Positions 48,215 through 58,520 of a stretch of DNA of 64,000 nt are shown in pieces. Within the stretch, counting starts at the first letter, position 1. Every line of letters begins with the position of its first letter. The DNA lies in assembly GCA_009617715.1 (NCBI GenBank), contig VTFK01000116.1:1026215-1090214 (forward strand), given 5' to 3'. The notes under the pieces are model-generated. The model was not told the origin of the DNA, searched no databases, and worked only from the letters and a program-made list of their open reading frames with translations. The DNA comes from Plectrocnemia conspersa. Lineage: Eukaryota > Arthropoda > Insecta > Trichoptera > Polycentropodidae. The position numbers were made by a program, and so were the translations under genes.

Positions 48215-49080
48215 AGAATCTTCCACCGACATAATCCATCCGCCATTTTCTCCACCACTGCTCAGAGAAAACATTTCGTCCGTCATAGTCTTTCGTAATA
48301 TGTAATATAATCTAATAAAATTAAACATTCGAAACTATTATACGTTAAAGATCATAGTTACGCTAATTCGCTTTAAAATATCACCAAAATCATGACAAAA
48401 ATGTAACTCATGCAAATATTTTTTATATTCTATCATAAAAAAAACTCAATTCTCAAAAAATAACAATATAATATTTAAATTCTAGAATAAAAAAGCGGTA
48501 CTTGTTTCAGTTGTTACTCCCCAATGCGTTTCCCGTGCTGTTCAAACCCAAACCTAACCTAAAAAAAAAACATTATACCGGTATTATATTCGCTTATGTT
48601 AAGACATTATTGTTAAGCTCCGTCTCCTGAAAGCGTAACTTTCATATGGCAATTTATGGATGACAAATGTGAAAAGCCATGCGTATTGTTTTTAGGCATG
48701 TGTCTCGAAGCTAATTTTTTTTTAAATAATGCCTGACTATTTTATAATTATTGTAGATTATAATTATTGTAAGATTGCGCTCGTGTTTTGTTTAGCTATT
48801 TAGCGCTTTTGTTGTTCTAGCTTTCTAGAGTGCTACTGTTAGAACTTTGTGACTAAAGTAATGCGTTTAATAGCTTGATTTCTCATCAAACTTTTAAGTC
48901 GATTATTTTAAGATATTTATTTACTTATAATATATCAATAGATATCATTGACTACACCTAAATCGATTCTTCGAATCATCAGATAAGATTTTATAAGTAA
49001 AAATAGGTATATAGTGTCATTAAATGTATCAGGACCTTAAAATAGAACGTATACATTAATATAAAAGTTACAAATTACTC
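48215..49080. other. noncoding flank of the candidate gene
   Basis: Contains the CCCAAACCTAACC repeat fragment near 48547. 48200-48300 is of higher complexity. No frame recognised. Confidence 0.4.
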
Positions 49081-49296
49081 GGTCGTTTCAGGGTTAACCA
49101 ACTATGGCCCCGCTAACGAACGGTTGGCTTTCGTTCGTTCAGTCGCTTCGAACGCGCTTGCGCCGCGGTATGTTCGTCGATAACTATCGTTTTCAATCTC
49201 ATTGTGACGTTTAAAAAGTGACGTTGGACCGAAATTGGTTTTGGTGAAATTCTGCAATTGGAACATTTTTCCAATTTTCGTTCAACACGTGCGAAA
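49081..49296 (+). promoter_or_regulatory. candidate promoter and 5' leader
   Basis: An abrupt GC rise and CG-richness. TTCAGTC at 49138-49144 fits the arthropod initiator (TCAGTY), giving a possible start at A49141; no TATA box is seen 25-30 bases upstream. A 14-codon upstream ORF (49170-49214, ATG to TAA) precedes the main start and could dampen translation. The leader holds ACGTGCGAAA just before the AAAATG start. The assignment rests on position and composition, not on transcript evidence. Confidence 0.4.
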
Positions 49297-49419
49297 ATGA
49301 ACGGTGGATTGTGCGAACCTCCGGCTCGTTTGCAGAGGTTAACAACACGCATATGCCTGAGGGCTCTCGATCAATACGAGAAGATTATACAATTCAAGAA
49401 ATTCAAGAACAAGACCAAC
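49297..49419 (+). CDS. candidate first coding exon, unknown protein
   Basis: The ATG at 49297 (context GCGAAAATGA) opens 41 codons that end exactly at AAC followed by GTGAGT (donor at 49420), leaving phase 0. The peptide starts MNGGLCEPPARLQRLTTRIC, continues LRALDQYEKIIQFKKFK and ends NKTN. It is helical and basic with no signal peptide and no family that I recognise. Codons use G/C in third position more than the surrounding sequence allows by chance. The GC-rich leader, initiator, start context and consensus donor agree with each other, which no other frame in the window does. No matching second exon is visible in the remaining 14.5 kb, so the intron would run past the window. Confidence 0.5.
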
Positions 49420-49424
49420 GTGAG

Positions 49425-49939
49425 TCAATAACTTGTATTGTCTAAAAATATTTTTAAAGCATCTAGAACGTTTCGATATCGATCGATGTTGATATGTTGC
49501 TTGGATACGCTTAAATGGATTAAATTTATGATTTATGAATGAAAATCGTTTATTGAAGCATTGATTTAAATGAATGTCCTTATCAAACGGTTTTCTAAAA
49601 GTGTAGAAAGGGATAAAGTCGCATTATAATGATTATAATAAATAATTTACTTACGATAGGGATATAAATATAAAGGCATAGTAACATTTAAATACATTAT
49701 GTGTATATATAAAAAAGCAATTTTTTTACTTGTATTCTTGTGTCAATTATAATACGTCAATACACCATATTTCGAATACCAGAGCCTTTGTAGTAAAGAC
49801 ATATAATATGAGAATAAGCCATAAAAGGATCTCTAGAAACATTAATGCTACAGAAAAAATAAAATACGTTATTTTAGGCTATATTAATTGATAAACCTTT
49901 CAAGCAGTTTTTAAATTCCCCTATATATGATTTTAAGTT
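49425..49939. other. probable intron sequence
   Basis: AT-rich sequence downstream of the GTGAGT donor; nothing else recognised. Confidence 0.35.
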
Positions 49940-50405
49940 GAAAAAAATTAGCTAGTCTGATCCGCCATCTTGTTTCAAAATGGCAGTTTTTCATAACATT
50001 AAAATCATCATAACTCCGTTAAAAATAATAAAATAAAAAAATGTATATATGGGATATATTGATTTTTTGATCACAGTAAATTTCGTAGTTTTAATTAAAT
50101 TTTCATATGCTTATTCTTTCATATGCTTATTCTTAAAAACTTTTCTTAGCAAATATTTAAGCTGAGTTTGTTAGCCATTTTATCTGCCATCTTGTTTCAA
50201 AATGGCGTCCCGTCATAACAGTAATAAAAATTCTTTTCAGCTCCGTTAAATATAATCTCATCAAAAATATTATAATATACATAAAATACTTTTTTACCTT
50301 ATAGTTATCTCGGCTAAAAAAATATTTTATATATATCTTGGATAAGTTTGTTAGGCACTTAATCTGCTATCTTGTATTAAAATGACGTCTATTAAAAACA
50401 TTAAA
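49940..50405 (+). repeat. three-copy repeat with CCGCCATCTTG core
   Basis: Copies centre at 49962, 50185 and 50365. The second and third align at an exact 180-base offset: AGTTTGTTAGCCATTTTATC against AGTTTGTTAGGCACTTAATC, and CTGCCATCTTGTTTCAAAAT against CTGCTATCTTGTATTAAAAT. The first is 222 bases before the second and shares GCCATCTTGTTTCAAAATGG and the later ATAACTCCGTTAAA block. GCCATCTTG and CAAAATGGC within each unit form a short hairpin, and AAnATGGC/GCCATnTT is the known core bound by YY1/Pleiohomeotic-type factors. Confidence 0.7.
50104..50135 (+). repeat. 16-bp tandem duplication
   Basis: TCATATGCTTATTCTT occurs twice in a row without mismatch. Confidence 0.85.
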
Positions 50406-52300
50406 AATTCCTAAAAAATCGTAGAAAGATAAGTAAAAATATAAAAAATGTGTTTTAATATATTTAGTATCTAAAAAATATATTATATAAATAAAAATAT
50501 TAAAACATTATTTTTTTATATTCATAAATTCACCGAATTCTTTAAAAATAAAGTCGCACTCATTATTTTATTAAAATAAAGTTAGAACTTAAAATATATC
50601 ACATTTAATCAATGTTTATATCTAGCATCAATAACTACATCTAAACGATTATATAAAAAAATATATAAAAAAGTCAGCCTGAAAGTCTTCAAAAATTCCG
50701 TTATGGTATTTTAATACCTAAATTACTACTTCAAATATTTTTAATAATAAACATATATGATAATTTATTCTTTAGCGCCACTCGTTGTTTTTTTTAACTG
50801 ACACATTATTGACACAACTTTTGTGACGGATGAAATAAGCCTTAAAAAATATTTTCCCTAGTTTTTTTTGTACAACAAAACAACTATAATATACTAATAT
50901 ACTCATAAAATTGTTTGCGGTTTTGTGATCCAATTCTAAACAAATCAAAGTCCCTTTCCTGCCCTAAAGGCAAAGATCGTTACGTTTTGCTTTATCTATT
51001 GAATGACGTAAATGATTTTACACATTTCATTGATCCAATTTGATCTGTGTACTTTGACTTTCTGTACAAAAATTTACTATCACAACCGTAAACGAGGTTG
51101 TTCCGGTAAGTCGCGATAATAATTCATAATCGCGCGGACGTCCGTGAAAATCCGATTTGAGATTAGGTATTCAAATACAAATATCTTTACAAAGATAATA
51201 AACATGCAAAAAAAAAGTTTGTGATACCTGACACCATTCATATCTTTAAAACGGGAAGTGTATGCACGCTTTCGCATACCTTTGCGTATCTAAACCGATT
51301 CTCAATCAGTGTGTATTTGATTTAAAATAACTATTTATTAAATTATTTGTTTTCTTAAACATGAATTTTTATTATCAATCAATCTATTTAGTTTCTCTCT
51401 TGTCTGTATGTCTAAGATTATTTTCAGATATTATATTTTAATATATCAACGTGTTTTATATAAAATATTTATTTTTCTTTCATAAGTTGCTATTAAATTG
51501 TGTTTTATGGTCTTAAAATTAAGATTTAATATTGTCAGATAATAATTAACTTTTTAATAATAAAGAAGCACCATTGGAATTTTATTCCAATGGTTTAAAA
51601 TTCTATAGTTAATAAAATCTTTAAATGCACTTTTGGCAGCATCTGATTTTTTGAAGAATATAAGCGCTATTCGTTCATTTTGTCGATTTTTTAACAATAA
51701 TTCCAAGCTGTAGTCGTTTCGCCAAGACTAAAATGGTGTCGTTAATTATAAATCGCAAAATATGAAACCGTCACCATAATTATTTTTTTGTATATTTCGG
51801 TTTTGCGTAATGCTTTCAGGATTTATTTTTATGCCACCGTTAAGTATATTTTTTTCTAAAAAAGCAAATTTTTGTCGCACAATACAATACAATACGATCG
51901 ACAAATTAATTGTTTATGTTACACTAAAAAAGCGTAAAATAATTTTCATGTAAAAACGGCAAATTTTTTGGTTTTCGTTCATTTCGTGCGGTACCCACTT
52001 TTCAAGATTTTTTGACAATTCTAGCAGTTTTAAGTGATACTAACGCCAAACTTTTGTGCAAGCTTTTTATTTGCTCTGTGTAGTTTTAATTCAATTAAAT
52101 ACTTCAGTTCCTTGTTATTAGTGTTTCTTCTCAATAATTTAAAAAAAATGTCAAATTGAGTATTGACATTTTTCTAAAGCCTTTTTCCGTCAAAAAATAA
52201 ATTTGAGTGAATATTTTTTATTGTTAAAATAAAAAAAATATTGCATAAAAAAGAGTGTGTCCGTGCTAGATGTTTTAAAATATGCATGCTTTATTGGAAA
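50406..52300. other. noncoding, nothing recognised apart from a hairpin
   Basis: The 65-codon minus frame at 51080-51277 has no motif. GCTAGATGTTTTAAAATATG near 52266 matches a block at 31560. AT-rich. Confidence 0.4.
51571..51593. repeat. perfect short hairpin
   Basis: CCATTGGAAT, a 3-base loop and ATTCCAATGG form a 10-bp perfect stem. There is no T-tract or gene to make it a terminator in this context. Confidence 0.85.
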
Positions 52301-52304
52301 GCTG

Positions 52305-52806
52305 TTGACCCTTTGAGTAGTGAGTTCATTTATACACATCTGTTAATTTGTTAGTGGGAGCGAGTTAATTTTACGTATTTTTCCATAATTAATTATAATT
52401 TTATATTGCATTTATAGTAAATTATAAAAATAAATCAGTGATTCTAAACGTTGTAATGCTTTAATTTATTTTACTAATTTTGTGTAGTAGTATGTTTTAA
52501 TGATTTATTTCAACGCTTTTCAATTATTAAATTTCGTTAATTTACTTTACATATTTTTTATAGAATTTGTGCATTTTTTTATATTAATTTAAAGGCTCTC
52601 AATATTTTTTATAAAGTCAATATAAAATATTTTTTGTTATGCCCATTTATTTCGTCATTATTTCTATAAAAATCAATTTTATTAAATCAAAATTGATTAT
52701 TATTATTATTTAATTATTTCTTCCGTCATATATGTATATATATAACTATCTAGGATACCTCAAAACAGTGAAAGATCGATTGCCGTACATGTACGGCGAT
52801 ACCGCT
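52305..52806 (-). mobile_element. piggyBac-like MITE, copy 2, truncated
   Basis: Inverted relative to 13767-14303. The left end TTGACCCTTTGAGTAGTGAG corresponds to the complement of the right end of copy 1 (TTAACCCATTAAGAAATGAG). Near the right end are AAACAGTGAAAGATCGAT and the palindrome GCCGTACATGTACGGC, stopping at ATACCGCT, so the final CAAAGGGTTAA is lost, apparently by a later event joining the next repeat. The target site TTAA has become TTGA. No coding capacity. Confidence 0.75.
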
Positions 52807-53155
52807 ATACATAAATATGCTTTATTCGATTCTCACTCTTAATATTGTTATAAAAAAATTTAAAATAAACGCTTGATATTCGAGCGTGTTCATCGCGATG
52901 GCACGATTTTATTGCTTTTGTCCTGGACTAGAAATTCGCTATATGGCAACACTGAGCAGTAAAGAAAACACGACTAATTATTAAGTAAATATTATGAGTA
53001 GATATTTTTAATACCTAATTAAAATGTTTCGCGTAAAATATGATTTCAGAAAATATGTCGCAACTGTTATTTATTCAAGAAATTATATTACGATGTTAAA
53101 AAATATATAAAGTGCCATTTTTGTCATGAGGCCCGGGTTCGCTCTCGGCGGACTA
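52807..53155 (+). repeat. composite of family M and P fragments
   Basis: 52812-52960 repeats the sequence of 16905-17020 (ATTCTCACTCTTAATATTGT, TAAACGCTTGATATTCGAG, TATGGCAACACTGAGCAG) and includes an extra M piece CACGATTTTATTGCTTTTG. 53060-53155 is a truncated P right half (TTGTCATGAGGCCCGGGTTC, GCTCTCGGCGG). The same order at 17 kb shows that the two loci descend from one composite. Confidence 0.65.
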
Positions 53156-53187
53156 ATTAAAAAAAATAATTGATGCTTCTCTCACAG

Positions 53188-53471
53188 AAACCCAATTGCC
53201 TGTTTGTCGCAAAGTTATAATTTCACAGCTCTTATCTTACTAATTGTTAATCAATCAAGTTTATTAAATGTTGCAAATGACGTCAATGTGAAGCGGTTGT
53301 CCCACATTTATAACCAGAAGGCATTTCACCAGAAAACCTTCACGGAGAACACTCGCAAGTGGGCCACGTTCATTGCTACTCTTCAAATTAGGATTCCGTG
53401 TCCTTCTACCGCATTTGTCGAGATTTATGTTTACTCTACGGCTGCAACGCGATTCTTTAAACGCGTATATG
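53188..53471 (+). CDS. weak exon-like open frame, unknown
   Basis: An open frame runs from an acceptor-like TTCTCTCACAG (ending 53187) to a donor-like G/GTTAGT (53472). Its central part, VKRLSHIYNQKAFHQKTFTE then NTRKWATFIATL, uses G/C-ending codons far more than its neighbours. There is no ATG start and no recognised family. The phase at the acceptor (one base) does not fit the phase-0 donor at 49419, so it is not simply exon 2 of that gene. It could be a decayed transposon ORF. Confidence 0.25.
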
Positions 53472-53479
53472 GTTAGTTA

Positions 53480-54695
53480 TTTTAGTTCGTTTCACTGACG
53501 CAAAAGTCAAAGGGTTCAATACTCGCCATAATACAATGAAAGATACAAAGTTGCTGTGACGTCTTTTGGTTTTCAGCCTTTACTCGAACGTAGCCACGTG
53601 TTTCTTATGTAAACTAAATTTGTAAAAGTATTTACTACGTATCGTGAGATATCCCGAGATCTGATTTGCATCTTTAGCATTGTTCCGCGATCGTCGTTTG
53701 TGGGTGCTTATAGATTATTGTCACGTAGAAGTGTTCAGGTCTGAACGCAAAACGAATAGTGACGCAGGTATTTTTTTGTAAACATGATACATAAGCGATA
53801 GCTATGGTCTTTTTGAAAAGACGTTTTGGTGATTCAAATAGAGTTTTCAGTTAATAGTTGCGGATTCGGTATGCTTTTTATAAAACGAACGATTTAGGTT
53901 GATGTTTACGACAGGTTTCAGCCGCTTTGAACTGCTTTTTTGGTTGTTCAGAAGCAAGAAAAGAGCTATTTTTGGCTTTTACGTATTTAGCATGATACAG
54001 TGTTACTCAATCAAAAAAAATGCATAAGATTTGACGTTAAAACATTTTTATTGTATAAAAAAGACACGCACTATTCACTTTTTGTTTATTTTCAACATAG
54101 CCAAAGAATAGTACTTTTTAAAGGTAATAACTTAAAGGTGAAGATGCAACTGACTTTTATTGACTCAATGTTATCTATTTGATAAACCAATGACTGAAGG
54201 CTGATGATTATAAGTTAAATGCTGATCCACCTTAAAACTCAATAGATATCACGATAAAGATGGAAGTCAACCAATTATCGTGTGAAGGCTGCTAAGTTAA
54301 TGAATCGTGTTTTAAGTAGTGTATTTTTTTTTAGTACAATCTACAAAAAAACACTTGCTACATGAAATTATCTTTAAAATGGACAGTCTATATTTAATGC
54401 GAATTTAAAACTTCTGAAATTCAATATTTACAGTTGAAAGTTATTCTGAACAATTTACTAAAATGTAGCGAAAATGTTTTACCAAAATATATTATAAGAG
54501 TTTGCTTAAGATATTTTCAAGCATCCGCCATATTATCTAGACCTTCCTCCCTTCGACCTTTTTATATATAAATTATTTTTAAATCACAACGGTTTGAAAT
54601 ATTTCTGTATAATTAGTACAAAAAAATAATTTTTAGGCTTCTAGGCTCAGGCTTCTAAGAGTCATCGCGGTCGATCCAGTGTAGCTTTGTTTACT
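53480..54695. other. noncoding, nothing recognised
   Basis: 53490-53800 is of higher complexity with no repeat partner. CAAAGGGTTCAA at 53508 resembles a decayed piggyBac-type end but is isolated. The 60-codon frame at 54000-54182 has no motif. Confidence 0.35.
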
Positions 54696-54696
54696 G

Positions 54697-55005
54697 CGAG
54701 TTTAGCTGAACTTTCGTTATTCAAATCGGAAGCAAAGTGCTACTAAAGTTTAGATTTATAGAAGTGATTAAATACGGCAGTCTTATTGAGAATTGAAGTA
54801 TAGTCGAACGCCCCTTCCAGTTCATGAATATTTTCCCAATAGTGATCATTGTGGGTGGAACCAGACTTTTTTATTTTTTTTAAATTTTCAGTAAAATTAG
54901 TTTAGCTACGCTTAATACGAATTCGGCTCTAACTCTCGTTATTCTAAGTGAAGTGATTTAGTACAGTAGTATTGCCGCTTATTATTTTTGAGAAATGAGA
55001 AGAAG
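54697..55005 (+). repeat. diverged tandem duplication, about 200-bp unit
   Basis: Both halves carry the blocks AGTTTAGCT, CTTTCGTTATTC / CTCTCGTTATTC, AGAAGTGATTAAATACGGCAG / AAGTGATTTAGTACAGTAG and TTTGAGAAATGAG / ATTGAGAATTGAAG in the same order. Confidence 0.5.
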
Positions 55006-55102
55006 TCTAATTGGTAAATTTATTTCTGTTCTAAATAATAGCTTGTTACGACAACTAAAGTTTAATTGTTAAATAGATTCAGATTCAGAAACATCTAGAT
55101 CA

Positions 55103-55170
55103 GCGGTTCACGGACTACTGATGGTCCTTGAAAGAATTGCGGTGATCCGCTTAGTAATTTGAATATGCTT
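55103..55170 (+). repeat. hAT-like terminal fragment
   Basis: CAGCGGTTCACGGACTACTG and then TGGTCCTTGAAAG and GGTGATCCGC follow the pattern of hAT MITE ends (CAGCGGTTCTCAA...GTGGTCC...GGTCCGC). The opposite end was not found. Confidence 0.4.
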
Positions 55171-57179
55171 GAAATTTATTTATTAAAATGTTTTATTATA
55201 TTCTGATTCAACTTCAATTTAATTTAAAATTTTTTCCTCATTAGATTACGCGTTAATTAAAGGCTCAAACCAATATTTAGTATAAGCGATGCAACCATCA
55301 AGTAAAGTTGACAGATCTCACACTTGTTTATTTATTATATTTAACGGCCGTCTCAAACATGTTCAGATGACAGGTTGCAACTGATTCTAAAAAAGAAGCG
55401 CATCGGTCATAAAAGTGCAATAAGTGGGCGAGCACTAAATTTCCCTCGCGGATAAACATGTAACATTTCATGTTGAAAATGTTATTTTTATTTAAAAATC
55501 ATGGCTGTGTTTTTTTTATCATTTTGAGTTTAGTTGTAGATGGAATAAAATATCTTCTAGAAAGATGGTATAATGTCATAAGAGCTAATACAAATTAATA
55601 TTTGTCTACTAACATATTTTTAATTGTAATTGTTTATGTTTAAAATAATGAATGCTCGTTGCACAAATATGCATATTTTTATCTGACCTACTTACTTCGC
55701 CCTAGTTTAGTGTTTAATATTTGTAACGCATTAAACTAGTATTGCATAAAATAAAACCATAATATCAAGAGAACATTTCAATATAGTAACTAAGCAATTT
55801 CCCAATTTAACTGTCCTGCATTTTTGAGATGAAAAATAAATAGTTGTTGTAACATCAATTGTTAATGTTTTTTTTATTTTAACAAAATTATATTTTACAT
55901 CTAGACATGATTTTAATTATATCAATACATATTTAAGAAAATTTCGGGGTTGTCATCACTCAAAAAAAATCTTTTATCAGGGAATTTTATTATTTGATTT
56001 TCCTATCTAATCACACTATCAAATCATTAAGAAAAATCTATTAATATAATCCATATTGCAATAGTTATATTACTTAGCATTGCCAATTAACGCAGCTATA
56101 AATACGTTAAAGACAATCACGTTTTTGAGACTAGCTCCTCAGGTTATATTTGTCAACTATAAAATTTATATAAATAAACGGAGGAGGAGGATGTTGGCAT
56201 ATGCTAATTATGCCCATATTCGTCTGTTTAGCAAAGTTTTCCATTATATGCATATAGCAATTAGAAGTAGTCTGTGAACAGTTATCGAACTCGATATAAT
56301 TACCGCTGTTGACTTAATTTTTTTTATTTTAAAATGAATTTTTTATTTTTTGCCCGCAATATATTTTTAATTATAATATAGAAGCCTTTTAAAGCAGTAG
56401 ATTTAAATGTAATTTGTACAGCTTTATATCCATTTACTATGTTATTTTTATCTCAAATAAAATAAATGGAACCAATTTGTGTTTCTTATACAGCAATGAA
56501 TATTTTCTCATTTTTATAATTGCTTTTTTAAATGAAGTCATTATTAGAACTTTCTGCCTCGTCTATTGTATGAATATACATAACTTACCTCAACTCCAAT
56601 AATTTTAATTGCTTTTCTATTAAAAATTGCTTTTGAGAGCTCTACAGATTTTACAGACCAAATATTATATATTCAGAATTTTAAGTTATTAGTTATAAAT
56701 TCAAAGAGAGTCGCAATGTTTATATCTGCTTTTCATTTATAGAGATGTGAAAAAATAATATTAATAAAAATTCAATGTAATTAATTCTCAGAATATGTTT
56801 TAATGGTATTTGTTATTATTGTTATGATGCAATATAAAAACACCTATTTACGTATTAATAAAAAACAATGATGTAGTTGAAAAGTGTATAAAATAACCAT
56901 TTACACAAAGTTAATCATTAAAATATATAAATATCTTTGTTAAGATAATATATTTCACAAATTTAGTCAATTTATTCTGTCTAATGAGCTTTAAAACAAA
57001 TTTAATCGATAGTAGATAGTATAATATATCTATAAATCTAGCTTTTTTTATCTAAACATTGATTTATAGTTAAACTGTATGCTCTTCATTATGATTATGG
57101 ATTTGTAAGACAAAATCAATTATATCTTTTAAGGAAACACTAATGAAGTGACTGAAAACATAGTGTTTTGAGAAGTGTG
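55171..57179. other. noncoding, nothing recognised
   Basis: Short frames at 56080-56277 and 56414-56602 have no motif. AT-rich. Confidence 0.4.
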
Positions 57180-57310
57180 CTTTTCTATTCGGCAAAATTT
57201 GGTTTTAATATGTTTCATCCAAATCGTTTATTCGTGCCGTCGCCGTTATATAGAGAACGTTCGGTAGCCGATCGTTCACACTACAGCGCATGTGGTGAGA
57301 TATCTTCCCT
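57180..57310. repeat. family M fragment
   Basis: TTCTATTCGGCAAAATTTGG then CGTGCCGTCGCCGTTATAT and GAACGTTCGGTAGCCGATCG match the right arm and centre of family M, but the order is rearranged relative to the 37.4-kb copy. Confidence 0.55.
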
Positions 57311-57552
57311 TTGGCTCGCTCAGTGTTTTTAAGGGGTCTACTGTATGTTAGATTAATATGAATATGTGCAAAATAAATGTTTAATCTAATTTTATACAAT
57401 AATTTATTTTGAAACCTGTATAAAATTTTTCACATTAGTCAAATTAATTTTATTATATGATCAATATATATAGTTATAAAACGTTTTTTATCTGAAAGTA
57501 GTTATCATTTTTTGTAATTAGAGAAGTATTTACAGTGATTGTAATATCAAAA

Positions 57553-57735
57553 TCATCTTTTAATGTCATAGTTTTTTTCATTATTTGTTAATTTGTTTAT
57601 TCTTATCCATTCACTAATATGGAACAAATCATTCTGCACGTTTCTTTGCATATCTTTGCATGTTTTAGAGTTATATATCAGCTCTGTATCATTAGCATAC
57701 AGTTGAATCATTCCAGTAAAATCCTTTTTGACAAA
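57553..57735 (-). pseudogene. LINE reverse-transcriptase fragment (YADD region)
   Basis: On the minus strand: TGMIQLYANDTELIYNSKTC then KDMQRNVQNDLFHISEWIRI and NKLTNNEKNYDIK. This matches the catalytic YADD box and the following helix and ISEW..NKLxLN..K segment of Jockey/CR1-type reverse transcriptases. The box reads YAND, so the first of the two catalytic aspartates is lost. The frame continues upstream into family-M sequence (57740-57813), so only the LINE part is counted. Confidence 0.75.
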
Positions 57736-57739
57736 ATTT

Positions 57740-57960
57740 TGTTTGAATGTGTTGTAAACAATCAACATCGACAGCATGATTTTACTGCTTTTGACACAAA
57801 TGCTCAACTTCAATGATACAATTATTTCATTAAATTCTCATGTTGTTGCCGTATTAAAATCATGCTGCAGCGGACGTTGAAGGAACGCTCGATAACCGAT
57901 CGTTCACACTACGACGACAACGGCATGATTGTATTGCATTTTATGAAACTCTTGATTAAG
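57740..57960. repeat. family M fragment inserted at LINE scrap
   Basis: GCATGATTTTACTGCTTTTG at 57774 and the central part at 57852-57948 (AAAATCATGCTGCAGCGG, GAACGCTCGATAACCGATCG, GCATGATTGTATTGCATTTT) are M arm and core sequences. They abut the reverse-transcriptase remnant, so M probably inserted into or beside it. Confidence 0.55.
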
Positions 57961-58095
57961 AATGATAATTTGTATGCTCTTTTATTAAAATATAGTTTAA
58001 TTGTGTTTATCAGTGGGAACGCTCGATGATGAAAATCAATTTCTTAGTAAAATAAAAAAGTAGCATCTGCAGGGAACTTTTGCGGCGTGAAATCA
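57961..58095. other. noncoding with M core scrap
   Basis: CAGTGGGAACGCTCGATGAT near 58010 matches the M core. Otherwise AT-rich. Confidence 0.4.
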
Positions 58096-58099
58096 GCGT

Positions 58100-58520
58100 T
58101 CTTTCCCGGAACAACTCATTCCACAAATGACGCAGATCATCTCATTTTATTAATCATATTATTCGCTAACTTCACATCTGTGTCGATTGTGAATCACCGA
58201 TGAACATCAGAGACGTTCTGCCCTAGGGCAACTGCAAAATTCTTAACCGAATCGCTTTCCATATAGAGCGCAATCTATGATGACCCACTTTCATTGGTCA
58301 AAGCTGCGTTTCCGACAGTGTTTTAGAGAATCCATCTGTTTTTATACTGTTTTGTCGCGCCAAAATTCATTCGACTGGTTATTCTATCCGTCAAGGTGTT
58401 GCAAACCACGATTTCCTTTTGCTGACGTCAGCAGTCCTGTCCAGTCTGTCTCACTCTCTCGGTTCTCAGGTGGCATTCCGTGACGCAAGCAGCTATGGAG
58501 GAAGTGGGTCTTAGCTTTTG
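58100..58520 (+). promoter_or_regulatory. promoter-like single-copy patch
   Basis: A higher-GC block with TTCATTGGTCAAAG (CCAAT-type, near 58289), TTTTTATACTG (TATA-like, near 58340) and the 12-bp palindrome GCTGACGTCAGC at 58421-58432, which contains the CRE/ATF core TGACGTCA. A donor-like CTCAG/GTGGCA follows near 58468. The 68-codon frame 58277-58483 is unrecognised. The combination suggests a host promoter or enhancer but has no transcript support. Confidence 0.3.

Noticed and set aside
48547..48560. Telomeric (TTAGG)n insertion from CCTAACCTAA
   Set aside because: Only about two units are present, and the same phrase occurs within a dispersed repeat near 45 and 46 kb.
51571..51593. Rho-independent-style terminator
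   Set aside because: A perfect hairpin, but the window is eukaryotic nuclear DNA and no gene ends here.
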